From CAYWPG01 sp964460035 (lineage in GTDB: Bacteria > Pseudomonadota > Gammaproteobacteria > Nitrococcales > AK92): 64,000 bases of DNA. The first letter of the stretch is position 1, and each line of letters opens with the position of its first letter. A program made the position numbers and the translations under genes. The stretch covers positions 1-64,000 of the forward strand of contig CAYWPG010000019.1 in the NCBI GenBank assembly GCA_964460035.1, written 5' to 3'. The notes below the pieces were generated by a model. The model did not search any database, was not told where the DNA came from, and saw only the letters and a program-made list of their open reading frames with translations. Positions 53,584 to 62,230 of this stretch are shown piece by piece.

Positions 53584-56313
53584 ATGTCGCAGGTCGACAC
53601 AGCCCACCCCCAAGGGAACCGCCCTCCCGATGAGCGCGCGGCATGGCATAGCCTGTCCGCCGAGGCGGTACTGGCATGCTTGCAAGCGGATCGCGAGCGG
53701 GGGTTAAGTACGCAGGAAGTACTACGGCGCCTGCGCCAATGGGGGCCGAATCGTCTGGAGCAAACCGCCAAGCGGGGACCGTTCAAGCGCTTCTTAGCCC
53801 AATTCCACAACGTGCTCATCTACGTGCTGCTGACCGCGGCCATCGGCACCGGACTGCTCGGGGAATGGGTGGACACAGGCGTCATCCTCGGCGTAGTGCT
53901 GATCAACGCCGCCATAGGCTTTTTGCAGGAGGGCAAGGCCGAGCAGGCGTTGGATGCCATCCGCGGCATGCTCTCCCCCAAAGCGCTGGTACTGCGGAAC
54001 GGGCAGCGTAGCGCGGTGGACGCGGCCGAGCTGGTGCCCGGAGATATCGTCCTGCTGCAGGCGGGAGATCGCGTGCCTGCGGACCTGCGCCTCATCGCTG
54101 TCAAGAACCTGCGCATAGAGGAAGCCGTGCTCACTGGCGAGTCGGTGGCAGTGGAAAAAGCGCCGGCTCCCGTCGCCATCGATGCAGTGCTAGGTGAGCG
54201 CTACTCGCTCGCCTTCTCCGGCACCATCGTCACGTACGGACGTGGGGTCGGCGTTGTGGTGGCCACCGGTGCGCACACCCAGATCGGGCGCATCAGCACC
54301 ATGCTGGCGGAGGTGCAAACCCTGACCACGCCGCTGGTGCGGCAAGTCAGGCAATTCGGCCGCTGGCTCAGTGGCAGCGCCGTGGTGCTGGCGCTGGCGA
54401 CTTTCGCGTTCGGGCTGCGGGTGCGGGGATATGCCCCCGTCGACATGTTCATGGCGGCGGTGAGTCTGGCGGTAGCGGCCATTCCCGAGGGGCTGCCCGC
54501 CATCATGACCATCACCTTGGCCATCGGGGTGCAGCGCATGGCCAGGCGCAACGCGATCATCCGTCGCTTGCCGGCGGTGGAGACCTTGGGAGCGGTGACC
54601 GTGATTTGCTCCGACAAGACAGGCACGCTCACCCGCAACGAGATGACCGTGCAGAGCGCGATCTGCAGCGAGGCCACGTTCGGTATCAGCGGCACCGGAT
54701 ATGTCCCCGTCGGGGGCTTTCACATCGGAGGCAAGGAAGTCGATCCGGAACATTATCCGGTGCTAAGCCAGATGTTGCGCGCTGCCTTGCTATGCAATGA
54801 AGCAGTGCTTTATCACCGAGACGAGCGCTGGCAGATGGAAGGCGATCACACCGAGGGCGCTCTGCTCACGGCAGCACTCAAGGGCGGCCTGGCCGTGGAC
54901 GAGGAGCGTCAGGCGTATCCGCGTACCGATGTCATCCCCTTCGAGTCCGAACATAAGTTCATGGCCACCTTGCACCATGATCACCAGGGCCGGGGCTACA
55001 TCTTCCTCAAAGGGGCTCCGGAACGGGTTATCGGCATGTGCGATCTGCAGCGCACCGATAGCGGCGACCGGCCCTTGGATCGCGCTCGCTGGCAAACCGA
55101 ATGCCATCGGCTGGCCAGTCACGGGCAACGCCTGCTGGCGCTGGCGGTAAAGGAAACCCACGCAGATCATCTGGAGTTGACCTTCGCGGACGTAGAACGC
55201 GGCATGGTGCTGCTAGGCGTATTCGGCATCATCGATCCGGCGCGCGAGGAGGCTATCGACGCGGTGGCGAAGTGCCGGCGCGCCGGCATACAGGTCAAGA
55301 TGATCACAGGCGACCATGGCGTCACCGCCATGGCTGTCGGCGCCCAGCTGGGCATTGGCGACGGCAGCCGCTATCTCACGGGTACCGACCTCGAAGCCAT
55401 GGATGACCAGGCGCTGCGGGAGGCGGTCAAGGAGATCGACATCTTTGCCAGAACCAGCCCCGAGCACAAACTACGGCTGGTAAGCGCGCTGCAAGCCAAC
55501 AATCATGTCGTTGCCATGACCGGCGACGGTGTCAACGACGCTCCCGCCCTCAAACGAGCCGACATCGGCGTGGCCATGGGCCGCAAAGGCACGGAAGCGG
55601 CCAAGGAGGCCTCGGAAATGGTGCTCGCCGACGATAACTTCGCCTCTATAGCCCATGCCGTGGTGGAAGGCCGCACCGTCTACGATAACCTCACCAAGGC
55701 GATCCTATTCCTGTTGCCCACCAGCATGGCCCAGGCTTTCACCATTGTTGCGGCGGTCATGCTCGGCCTGACTCTGCCGTTGACCCCGGTGCAAGTGCTG
55801 TGGGTCAACATGGTCACCGCCGTGACCCTGGCGTTGGCGCTGGCCTTCGAGCCAACCGAGCCCGGAGTGATGGAACGCCCTCCGCGCAAGCCGGGTGCGG
55901 CGATTCTCTCCGGCTTTCTCATTTGGCGTATAGGATTCGTTTCGGCACTGCTGCTCGCGGGCACTTTCGGCCATTTTCTCTGGCTGCAGGTCAACGGCGC
56001 CGGCGAAGAGCTGGCGCGTACCGCAGCGATCAACACCTTGGTAGCGGGCCAGATCTTCTACCTGTTCAACAGCCGCTATATGCTCGGGTCTTCGCTGACC
56101 CGAAAAGGGCTGCTCGGCAATCGCGTCGCGTTGCTCGCCTCAGGCTTGCTGATAGTGCTGCAACTGATTTTCACCTACGCGCCAGCCATGCAGGCACTGT
56201 TCGGTACAGCAGCACTGGAGATGTCAGCCTGGGCGGCCCTGGTGGCGTTCGGCATCCTGATGCTGTTGATAATCGAAGCAGAGAAAGCGCTGCTGAAGCG
56301 CTACATGCGGTAA
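53584..56313 (+). CDS. Cation-transporting P-type ATPase (P2 type, CtpF-like)
   Basis: 909 residues, with the phosphorylation site Asp344 in DKTGTLTRNEM, the TGES actuator loop near 185, the PEGLPA motif in TM4 ('VAAIPEGLPAIMTITLA'), and 'TGDGVNDAPALKRADIG' (646 onward) of the P domain. TM6 reads 'LWVNMVTAVTLALALAFEP': the Asp of the SERCA 'NxxTD' is replaced by Ala, as in the CtpF branch. Whether Ca, Na or K is carried is not certain. An AGAGGG site precedes the ATG. 22 bases separate it from the next gene. Confidence 0.88.
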   Translation: MSQVDTAHPQGNRPPDERAAWHSLSAEAVLACLQADRERGLSTQEVLRRLRQWGPNRLEQTAKRGPFKRFLAQFHNVLIYVLLTAAIGTGLLGEWVDTGVILGVVLINAAIGFLQEGKAEQALDAIRGMLSPKALVLRNGQRSAVDAAELVPGDIVLLQAGDRVPADLRLIAVKNLRIEEAVLTGESVAVEKAPAPVAIDAVLGERYSLAFSGTIVTYGRGVGVVVATGAHTQIGRISTMLAEVQTLTTPLVRQVRQFGRWLSGSAVVLALATFAFGLRVRGYAPVDMFMAAVSLAVAAIPEGLPAIMTITLAIGVQRMARRNAIIRRLPAVETLGAVTVICSDKTGTLTRNEMTVQSAICSEATFGISGTGYVPVGGFHIGGKEVDPEHYPVLSQMLRAALLCNEAVLYHRDERWQMEGDHTEGALLTAALKGGLAVDEERQAYPRTDVIPFESEHKFMATLHHDHQGRGYIFLKGAPERVIGMCDLQRTDSGDRPLDRARWQTECHRLASHGQRLLALAVKETHADHLELTFADVERGMVLLGVFGIIDPAREEAIDAVAKCRRAGIQVKMITGDHGVTAMAVGAQLGIGDGSRYLTGTDLEAMDDQALREAVKEIDIFARTSPEHKLRLVSALQANNHVVAMTGDGVNDAPALKRADIGVAMGRKGTEAAKEASEMVLADDNFASIAHAVVEGRTVYDNLTKAILFLLPTSMAQAFTIVAAVMLGLTLPLTPVQVLWVNMVTAVTLALALAFEPTEPGVMERPPRKPGAAILSGFLIWRIGFVSALLLAGTFGHFLWLQVNGAGEELARTAAINTLVAGQIFYLFNSRYMLGSSLTRKGLLGNRVALLASGLLIVLQLIFTYAPAMQALFGTAALEMSAWAALVAFGILMLLIIEAEKALLKRYMR

Positions 56314-56335
56314 TTACTAGAGGAGGGCACAGCAC

Positions 56336-56857
56336 GTGGACAAGCAGGTATGGTTCGCGCATGGCAAGGAAAGCGGCCCTTGGGGGCGCAAGATCCAGGC
56401 GCTGGCGGTCATTGCCCAAGCGCGCGGCTTCAGCGTGGAAAGCCCGGACTACAGCCACAGCTTCGACCCGGAGGTGCGTATACGCCAGCTGCTCGACCTG
56501 CGCCCGCACGCCGAATGCCTGGTACTGGTGGGCTCGAGCATGGGCGGCTACGTATCGGCGGTCGCCTCCTCGCAGTTGAGTCCGGCGGGCCTGTTTCTGA
56601 TGGCGCCGGCTTTCTACATGCCCGGTTACGAAGAGGATCCGGCTCCCTCGGCCAACCTGATCGACGTGGTGCACGGCTGGGACGATGACGTTATTCCAGT
56701 AGCGCATTCGATACGCTTCGCTCAGCGCCACAGTGCGCGCCTGCACGCTATCCCGGGAGACCACGGGCTGGTGGGACAGCTTCCGCTGCTTGAGCAGCTC
56801 TTCGGGCTGTTTCTCGACGAGGTGGAGAAGTCCGTAGCCAGCGAAGGCCCTGCCTAG
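56336..56857 (+). CDS. YqiA/YcfP-like alpha/beta hydrolase
   Basis: 173 residues from a GTG (GAGGAGGG site upstream). Nucleophile Ser in 'LVGSSMGGYVS', aspartate in 'HGWDDDVIP' and His in 'IPGDHGLVGQ'. A compact family related to YqiA and RBBP9-type esterases. Substrate unknown. Follows the P-type ATPase by 22 bases, probably same transcript. Confidence 0.8.
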   Translation: MDKQVWFAHGKESGPWGRKIQALAVIAQARGFSVESPDYSHSFDPEVRIRQLLDLRPHAECLVLVGSSMGGYVSAVASSQLSPAGLFLMAPAFYMPGYEEDPAPSANLIDVVHGWDDDVIPVAHSIRFAQRHSARLHAIPGDHGLVGQLPLLEQLFGLFLDEVEKSVASEGPA

Positions 56858-56933
56858 CTCGCGGCCGCGGCCGGGCAGCCATCCGCTGATCTTAGGCCCG
56901 TGCCTGCAACCGCATCCGGCGATGCCGGGCATG

Positions 56934-56959
56934 AAAAAAAGGGCGGGACAAACCCGCCC
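56934..56959 (-). terminator. Rho-independent terminator of the LuxR-type gene
   Basis: GGGCGGG (56941-56947) and CCCGCCC (56953-56959) with a 5-base loop, flanked by an A-run at 56934-56940 that reads as seven Ts after the stem on the minus strand. Faces the gene ending at 56967. Confidence 0.92.
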
Positions 56960-56966
56960 TCAAAAC

Positions 56967-57239
56967 CTAGTTTCTGGGGATCGACCTCTGATCAGTGGAT
57001 GCGCCGAGCGCCTCTTTCAAGCTATTGCGCGAATTGTGCAGGCGCGCGCATATGACGGCCGCCAGGCGGTTGTCAACGTCGATCTTCTTGAAGATGTTGG
57101 ATATGTGCGTCTTCACGGTGTGGGGACTCACTCCCAGGCGCTGGGCAATTGATGTGTTGCGGGCTCCCTTGCACAGCAGACCCAACACCTGCCACTCACG
57201 CCGGGGCAAGGGCTCGTGGGCCGGTCCGGCGCGCTCCAT
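56967..57239 (-). CDS. Solitary LuxR-type helix-turn-helix protein
   Basis: 90 residues: only a LuxR/FixJ DNA-binding domain ('LPRREWQVLGLLCKGARNTSIAQRLGVSPHTVKTHISNIFKKIDVDNRLAAVI') plus a short tail. There is no receiver or ligand domain. GGGAGGGGAG precedes the ATG. Single-domain LuxR regulators are known but few. It is flanked by an intrinsic terminator. Target genes unknown. Confidence 0.78.
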   Translation of the reverse strand: MERAGPAHEPLPRREWQVLGLLCKGARNTSIAQRLGVSPHTVKTHISNIFKKIDVDNRLAAVICARLHNSRNSLKEALGASTDQRSIPRN

Positions 57240-57325
57240 CTCCCCTCCCTGGATTCATGCGGGCGAATCCGTGTCTGACTTCCTACCATCGGGCCCCCAC
57301 AGCCGTTTCGGTCTGCTCAAAGCTC

Positions 57326-58198
57326 CTAATCGGCAGGGCTTCGGACGTCCCCTCTGGCCATGTCGCTCGCTGTTTCGAGCTCGGCCACCCACTCCACGCG
57401 CTCGGCTGCGACATTCTCGCCAGCCGGCGTCATGCCACCCACCAAACGGTCGCCGTCCAGCTGCGCTTCCACCCGCTGCAGCCCCTCCTCGGGATGCTCG
57501 AACGTAAAGCTGAGCCGGTTCCCGCGCAGCCTGGGCTCTGCGATAGCAATCTGCTCGCCATCGACTTCCGTATAGCCGCTGATCCGCTGGAACTCTTGCT
57601 CCAGCACCAGACGGTACTGCTCGTCGTTATCGCCGCGCCAGCGCCAGATGCCCGCCACCTCCGCCGGCACATACCAGACGAATATGTTGCGCCGCTCCAC
57701 TTCCACCGTCTCGTCAGGCTCCCACTCCCCCATGTCGAAAGCGTGGGAGACCACCGGCGTTCCCGGCGCCAGCTCCTCGAGGATCTTTGGCCGCAGCTTG
57801 AGGTTGACGGAAGGGAGCAGATAGAGGGTCAACGCGGTTGCCTCGCTAAAGTCGAAGTCGAACAGGTCTCCCTGTACGAACTCGACACGATCCTCCACAC
57901 CGGCAGCCTTGGCGTTCTCCCGGGCTTCTCGAACCCTCTCCGGGTTCAGGTCTATGCCCACGCCGCGAGCTCCGAAGCGCTCGGCTGCCATGATGACGAT
58001 GCGGCCGTCCCCGGAGCCGAGGTCATAGACCACATCGTCGCTATCGACTTCGGCGGCTTTCAACATGGCCTCCACAACCGGTTCCGGCGTCGGCACGAAT
58101 GGAACGTCCAGCCGTACGTGCTCAGCGGCATGTGCGGCCTGCCAGAGCGAGACGAACGCGACGGCAAAAGCGATGCTGACCAAGGGGTGAGTTCTCAT
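57326..58198 (-). CDS. Signal-peptide-bearing class I SAM methyltransferase-like protein
   Basis: 290 residues. A signal peptide (MRTHPLVSIAFAVAFVSLWQAAHA) precedes a Rossmann methyltransferase core: 'VDSDDVVYDLGSGDGRIVIMAAERFGARGVGIDL' (motif I and the acidic loop) and 'DRVEFVQGDLFDFDF'. Its second half (about 175-270) is a beta-rich extra domain. SAM is not normally in the periplasm, so export is odd. The ATG at 58198 has AAAGGAG upstream and overlaps the permease stop by four bases, so both are one operon. Might be retained in the cytosol, or the fold may have been recruited for something else. Confidence 0.75.
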   Translation of the reverse strand: MRTHPLVSIAFAVAFVSLWQAAHAAEHVRLDVPFVPTPEPVVEAMLKAAEVDSDDVVYDLGSGDGRIVIMAAERFGARGVGIDLNPERVREARENAKAAGVEDRVEFVQGDLFDFDFSEATALTLYLLPSVNLKLRPKILEELAPGTPVVSHAFDMGEWEPDETVEVERRNIFVWYVPAEVAGIWRWRGDNDEQYRLVLEQEFQRISGYTEVDGEQIAIAEPRLRGNRLSFTFEHPEEGLQRVEAQLDGDRLVGGMTPAGENVAAERVEWVAELETASDMARGDVRSPAD

Positions 58199-59550
58199 TT
58201 GGTTACTCCTTTGGCACTTACCGAATCCAGCGGCGGCTGTAGACGCCTTGCCAACAGCAACATGGGCAGACCCGCCGCCAGTACGGCCACGCCCACCAAA
58301 GCGCCCATCCCGGTGTAGCTGAGACTGGCGTAGAGCAGGTACGCGCAGTTGGCGCAAAACAGCAGTGGAGTAAGCGGATAGAGCGGCACCCGGAAGCCGC
58401 GTTCGCGTTCGGGCTCGCGCAGTCGCAACACGATCAACGCGATCCCCGTGAGCAGGAAAAACAACCAGAAGACCGGTGCAACGTACTCGACCATGGTTTC
58501 GAAGCCCTGGCGCGTGGAGGCGCCCAGCAACACCAGAGCCAGTGCGATAACGCCTTGCACCAATAAAGCCGACAGCGGGGTCCCGGTGCGCGGACTCCAG
58601 TGTCCCAGAAAGCCGAAGAGGCGGTAGTCCTTAGCGAATGCGTAGTTGGTGCGGGCGCCGGTGAAGATAGTCACATTGATGGAGGCCAACGCGACTACGG
58701 CGATTAATAAGCTCACAGCGGTACCGGCCGTGCTTCCCAGCACCGCCGACATCAGGGTCGTGGCCGGCACCGCGGTGGCTGCCAGGCCATCTACCCCCAG
58801 GGTGCGCACGAAAGCCATGTTCAGCAGCAAGTACGTAATCGTGATGATGGCGATACTCCAAAGCAGCGCCCGCACCATGTTGCGCCGACCGTCCCGCACC
58901 TCGGCCGATACGTACGCTGCCTCGTTCCAGCCCCCATAGGTCAGCAGCACGAAGATCATCGCCATCCCCAGCAGCTGCGCGCTATAGCCGCTCTGCGGCG
59001 CCGCAACCGCCGGCGCGGCGGGTGCAGTAATGCCCAGCCCGGCGACGACGATAGCGAACAGCCCCAGCAAGGTGACAGCGCACAGCAATTTCTGGGTGCG
59101 GCTGCTACTGTGCAGTCCCACCATGTTCAGCGCGGTGAACAAAAGCACTGCACCGCCCGCATACAACGGCACGCTGTCTTCGCCGATCGGCAGCAAGGCG
59201 GTGGCGTAGTCCGCGAACACGAACGCCAGCAAAGCGATGCTGCCGGTCTGCATCACCGTCAGCCGTGTCCAGGCGAACAGAAACGCAACGTTGCCGCCGT
59301 AGGCACGCCTCAGGTAGTGATATTCGCCACCAGGGTGCGGATAAGTGGTCACCAGCTCGGCATATACCAGCGCACCGACCAGCGATATCAGTCCGCCGAC
59401 CAGCCACACCAGTATCACCATCAGTTCACTGCCGACGTTCGCTGCCACCAGCGGGGGCGTTCGGAAAATTCCGACACCGATGACGATACCGACCGTCAAA
59501 GCGACCGCATCGACTACCGATAGAACCGGCTTAGGACTGGCAGATTGCAT
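58195..59550 (-). CDS. APC-family amino acid permease
   Basis: 451 residues with 12 hydrophobic segments. Conserved opening 'LSVVDAVALTVGIVIGVGIFRTPPLVAANVGSE' (substrate glycine-rich loop), 'GLISLVGALVYAELVTTYPHPGGEYHYLRRAYG' and 'WNEAAYVSAEVRDGRRNMVRALLWSIAIITITYLLLN' are typical. The likely substrate is an amino acid or polyamine. The end of the gene overlaps the methyltransferase-like gene by 4 bases. Confidence 0.88.
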   Translation of the reverse strand: MQSASPKPVLSVVDAVALTVGIVIGVGIFRTPPLVAANVGSELMVILVWLVGGLISLVGALVYAELVTTYPHPGGEYHYLRRAYGGNVAFLFAWTRLTVMQTGSIALLAFVFADYATALLPIGEDSVPLYAGGAVLLFTALNMVGLHSSSRTQKLLCAVTLLGLFAIVVAGLGITAPAAPAVAAPQSGYSAQLLGMAMIFVLLTYGGWNEAAYVSAEVRDGRRNMVRALLWSIAIITITYLLLNMAFVRTLGVDGLAATAVPATTLMSAVLGSTAGTAVSLLIAVVALASINVTIFTGARTNYAFAKDYRLFGFLGHWSPRTGTPLSALLVQGVIALALVLLGASTRQGFETMVEYVAPVFWLFFLLTGIALIVLRLREPERERGFRVPLYPLTPLLFCANCAYLLYASLSYTGMGALVGVAVLAAGLPMLLLARRLQPPLDSVSAKGVTK

Positions 59551-59605
59551 TGGTTTATCCCGGCCGTGGAATACGGAGTTCGTACCAGCGGAGGTTTCAG
59601 GGCCA

Positions 59606-59707
59606 TGGCGGGGTGTTGCCCCCCGCTTCTAGCTGAACATGCGGTCGGCGCGGGCATGACAAAACCCGCCATGCAGCAGGTTAGGAATCCCTTGAATTAG
59701 GGTTTTG
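59606..59707 (-). other. Structured leader-like sequence upstream of the permease
   Basis: On the minus strand, before the permease start, CAAAACCC and GGGTTTTG (8 bp, about 59664-59707) enclose 30-odd bases, and a GC hairpin (GCGGGG / CCCCGC, 59608-59625) follows. Not matched to a known riboswitch. May only be chance repeats. Confidence 0.25.
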
Positions 59708-59817
59708 CGATACCGAGCTTAACAATTGTGGAGCCGGCGCCAGCGCAAGCATATCCGAGGTCGGAGGCGAGCGTCTCAACGTCGCCCCGTCCCAAAGAAT
59801 GATCCAGGAGAGCCGAA

Positions 59818-60204
59818 ATGCGCTATCGACGTAGTGGCACGGTCGCCGCCTCTGTATTGGGACTATTGCTAAGTGCGTGCGCGACCCTCGATCAGCAGGC
59901 ACCTCAGGCTGAAATGGCGCGAGCAGAGCTGGCACTGGAACAAGCCCGGCAGGCTGACGCGCAACAGCATGCGCCGCTGACCCTGCAGGAGGCGAGAGAG
60001 AAATTCTCGAAAGCGCAGCGCGCAGCGGCCGATCGCGATTTCACGCAGGCGCGCCGGCTGGCCGAAGAGGCCCAGGCCACAGCACAGCTCGCCATGGCCG
60101 AAGCCGAGGCTGTGCGCACCGAGCAACTGGCCCAGGAAACCAGGAGCAGCGTCGATGCGCTGCGCCAGGAGCTGGAGCTCGAGAGCGGGAGCAGACAGCG
60201 ATGA
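59818..60204 (+). CDS. DUF4398 domain lipoprotein
   Basis: 128 residues. Lipobox 'LLSAC' near residue 20. The mature part is a helical, Ala/Gln/Glu-rich coiled coil ('EMARAELALEQARQADAQQHAPLTLQEAREKFSKAQRAAADRDFTQARRLAEEAQATAQLAMAEAEA'), typical of DUF4398. Overlaps the OmpA-family gene by four bases (ATGA), so the pair is made together. Similar pairs occur across gammaproteobacteria. Confidence 0.85.
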   Translation: MRYRRSGTVAASVLGLLLSACATLDQQAPQAEMARAELALEQARQADAQQHAPLTLQEAREKFSKAQRAAADRDFTQARRLAEEAQATAQLAMAEAEAVRTEQLAQETRSSVDALRQELELESGSRQR

Positions 60205-61076
60205 CAACTACTCGCACAGTGTCGTTGACGGCTTTACTGTTACTGCTGGGCGCCTGCGCCAGCACACCGCAGACCAGCGCTGAGCTCCAGTCCGCGCGCA
60301 TCGCAGTCGCTCAGGCGGAGCAATCGCCGGAAGTCGCGCGCGATGCTCCCGAGACCCTGGCCCAAGCCCGTGAGCGCCTGCGGCAGGCCGAAGCTGCGGC
60401 CCAAGCGCGCAATCTGGACCAGGCCAATCACTATGCGTATCTCGCCCGCCAGCATGCCCTGGCGGCGCAGATGCAGGCACGCCAAGCGGCTGCGCAACGG
60501 ACGATAGAGGGCGCCGAACAACGAACGGCGGAAGCACGGCTGCAAGCCAGAGAGCGTCAGATAGAGCGCTTCCAGGCAGAGCTGGAAGAGCAGCGACGCG
60601 CTACCGCAGAAGCGCAGGCGGAACTAGGCGAGGCCGAGGCTCAACTGGCCGAGATGCAGCCGCGAGCGACCGAGCGCGGCCTTGTCCTGACCCTGGACGA
60701 AATGCACTTCGCCTTCGACAGCGCTCGCTTGCAGCCAGGCTCCGAGCGGTCCATACAACGTTTGGCCCGCTACCTGCTGGCTCACCCCGATCAGCAAGCG
60801 CTGATCGAAGGCCACACCGACAGTGTGGGCGACGCTAGCTACAACGCTGAGCTGTCGGCCCGGCGCGCCGAGGCGGTACGCGAAGCGCTGATCGCCGAAG
60901 GCATAGACGCGCAGCGTATGGAGGCGCGCGGGCTGGGCGAGGAGATTCCCGTGGCAAGCAACGAAACTGCGGCCGGCCGAGCCCAGAATCGCCGCGTGGA
61001 GGTCATAGTCGCTGCGCCGCGAGCAGCCGACGAAGAGCAGGTTGCCGAAGCGGAGAGCGAACAAGAAGCACCCTAG
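60201..61076 (+). CDS. OmpA-family lipoprotein with DUF4398 region
   Basis: 291 residues: lipobox (LLGAC), a helical DUF4398-like coiled coil (about 25-150), then a C-terminal OmpA/peptidoglycan-binding domain (about 165-275: 'LTLDEMHFAFDSARLQPGSERSIQRLARYLLAHPDQQALIEGHTDSVGDASYNAELSARRAEAVREALIAEGI', 'NRRVEVIV'). The Asp and Arg residues that bind diaminopimelate are present. It links the outer membrane to the wall. Partner of the upstream lipoprotein. Confidence 0.88.
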   Translation: MTTTRTVSLTALLLLLGACASTPQTSAELQSARIAVAQAEQSPEVARDAPETLAQARERLRQAEAAAQARNLDQANHYAYLARQHALAAQMQARQAAAQRTIEGAEQRTAEARLQARERQIERFQAELEEQRRATAEAQAELGEAEAQLAEMQPRATERGLVLTLDEMHFAFDSARLQPGSERSIQRLARYLLAHPDQQALIEGHTDSVGDASYNAELSARRAEAVREALIAEGIDAQRMEARGLGEEIPVASNETAAGRAQNRRVEVIVAAPRAADEEQVAEAESEQEAP

Positions 61077-61111
61077 TTCAAGGCGAACGCGTGCAACCCA
61101 TCCAAGAATAG

Positions 61112-61131
61112 GGGGGCCCCAAGGCCCCCTT
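61112..61131. terminator. Weak GC-rich terminator-like hairpin
   Basis: GGGGGCC (61112-61118) and GGCCCCC (61123-61129) with a CCAA loop. Only two Ts follow on the plus strand; on the minus strand a CTATTCTT tract follows. It may separate the OmpA gene from the convergent DksA-like gene. Confidence 0.4.
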
Positions 61132-61226
61132 CCGTCCTACCGAGCCCACTTCTCTCGCGTTAAGCGGTCCGGTGGCGCAGGCATGGCCAAGCGCCCCGAT
61201 CAGCGTGCAGCAGATCACAACCGGCC

Positions 61227-61625
61227 CTAGAGCGAAGGCGTAGCCGAACGCTTGTATTCCGCCTCGTATCTTCCCTGGCACTGGATGCAGCGGCTCGCGC
61301 TTGGAAGGACCCGCAAGCGGGCCGGATCGATCGGGTTGCCGCAGTCGTCGCAATAGCCGTAGCTGCCTTCGCGTATGCGCGCAAGCGCATGCTCGACAGC
61401 GCTGATCTCCCGCGCGAGATGGTCGATGCGATGAAAGTTCAAGCCGCTGATCAAGTCCGCAACCGAGTCCTCGCCCGAGTCCCGCACGCGTCCCGCGACC
61501 GCTTGCAGATCCGACTCTCCGGATTCGCTCAAAGCGTGCTGAACCTGCTCGCGAAGCACCTGGTGACGCTGGCGCAACTCCTTCTCGCGCGCGGCTATCT
61601 GACTCGGTGACAAGCGTTCTGCCAT
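61227..61625 (-). CDS. TraR/DksA-type zinc finger protein
   Basis: 132 residues. Coiled-coil N-terminal half and a C4 zinc finger 'CDDCG...CIQCQ' with the linker 'NPIDPARLRVLPSASR', the DksA family. DksA-type proteins bind RNA polymerase through the secondary channel and change transcription with ppGpp; small members may bind without it. The acidic coiled-coil tip carries 'SGEDSVADL' (in place of DksA's 'DxxDxA' tip) so it may be active. The ATG at 61625 follows GAGGA; the extension to 61640 is not needed. Confidence 0.83.
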   Translation of the reverse strand: MAERLSPSQIAAREKELRQRHQVLREQVQHALSESGESDLQAVAGRVRDSGEDSVADLISGLNFHRIDHLAREISAVEHALARIREGSYGYCDDCGNPIDPARLRVLPSASRCIQCQGRYEAEYKRSATPSL

Positions 61626-61980
61626 AAGTGGTGTCCTCATTGGCTAAGCGTGAAGGGCGCAGCGCCCCACTGCGGGCACCGCTCACGCGAGGTAGGAATC
61701 CATCTATTCCTCGCCCTCCTGCGGCATGCGCCGTGGGGGCAGGCACAGTCCTACTCGGTATGGAGGCATTTAGAAAAGAATAAAGCGCTCCGGAGCGCTG
61801 TTCCGCGCTCCAGCCGCGGCAAGGATTCCTCCCAAGCTCGGACCTACAGCGAAACGAACCCTCGCCCCTGGCCGCATGTGCCCGCAGGCGTCAGCGGCCG
61901 GCGGAGCCGCCTCGGCTTTCTAGGATTGTCCTGACGGCCGAAATGGCGCGAACGCCGGAAAATGCGGTAATGTTGGCGAC
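61626..61980. other. Intergenic region before the small oxidoreductase-like gene
   Basis: 355 bases without a gene. A perfect 16-base palindrome AGCGCTCCGGAGCGCT lies at 61784-61799; on the minus strand it is followed by TTTATTCTTTTCT, a terminator-like arrangement with no visible minus-strand gene upstream. Confidence 0.4.
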
Positions 61981-62163
61981 ATGGAACAGCCCAAGACATC
62001 AGCACCCGAGCTGCCGCCCCGCCCGGAGCCGCCGGATCCGCGAGAATGCTGCGAGAGCGGTTGCGACCCCTGCGTCTACGACCTTTATCAGGACGAGCTG
62101 ACGCGATGGCGCCAGCTCTGTGAACAGATCCTGGCCGAGCAAGAGAAGAAAACCGGGACGTAG
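61981..62163 (+). CDS. Oxidoreductase-like domain protein (PF09791)
   Basis: 60 residues. Proline-rich start, then '[21 protein letters not shown]', the conserved CC-x-SGC-xx-CV pattern of the short oxidoreductase-like family, with a helical end. The family is small and likely binds a cofactor or metal with its cysteines. Upstream of tex by 67 bases on the same strand. Confidence 0.8.
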   Translation: MEQPKTSAPELPPRPEPPDPRECCESGCDPCVYDLYQDELTRWRQLCEQILAEQEKKTGT

Positions 62164-62230
62164 CGGACACGAACGCAGTGCCGTCCCCTGTTGGTCGGCG
62201 CCCCCGTTTTGCCCTGATGCAACGAGAACC

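Noticed and set aside
59834..59851. TGGCAC motif with GC at the right distance as a sigma-54 promoter
   Set aside because: It lies inside the DUF4398 lipoprotein gene and the -12 half is poor (CCGCC).
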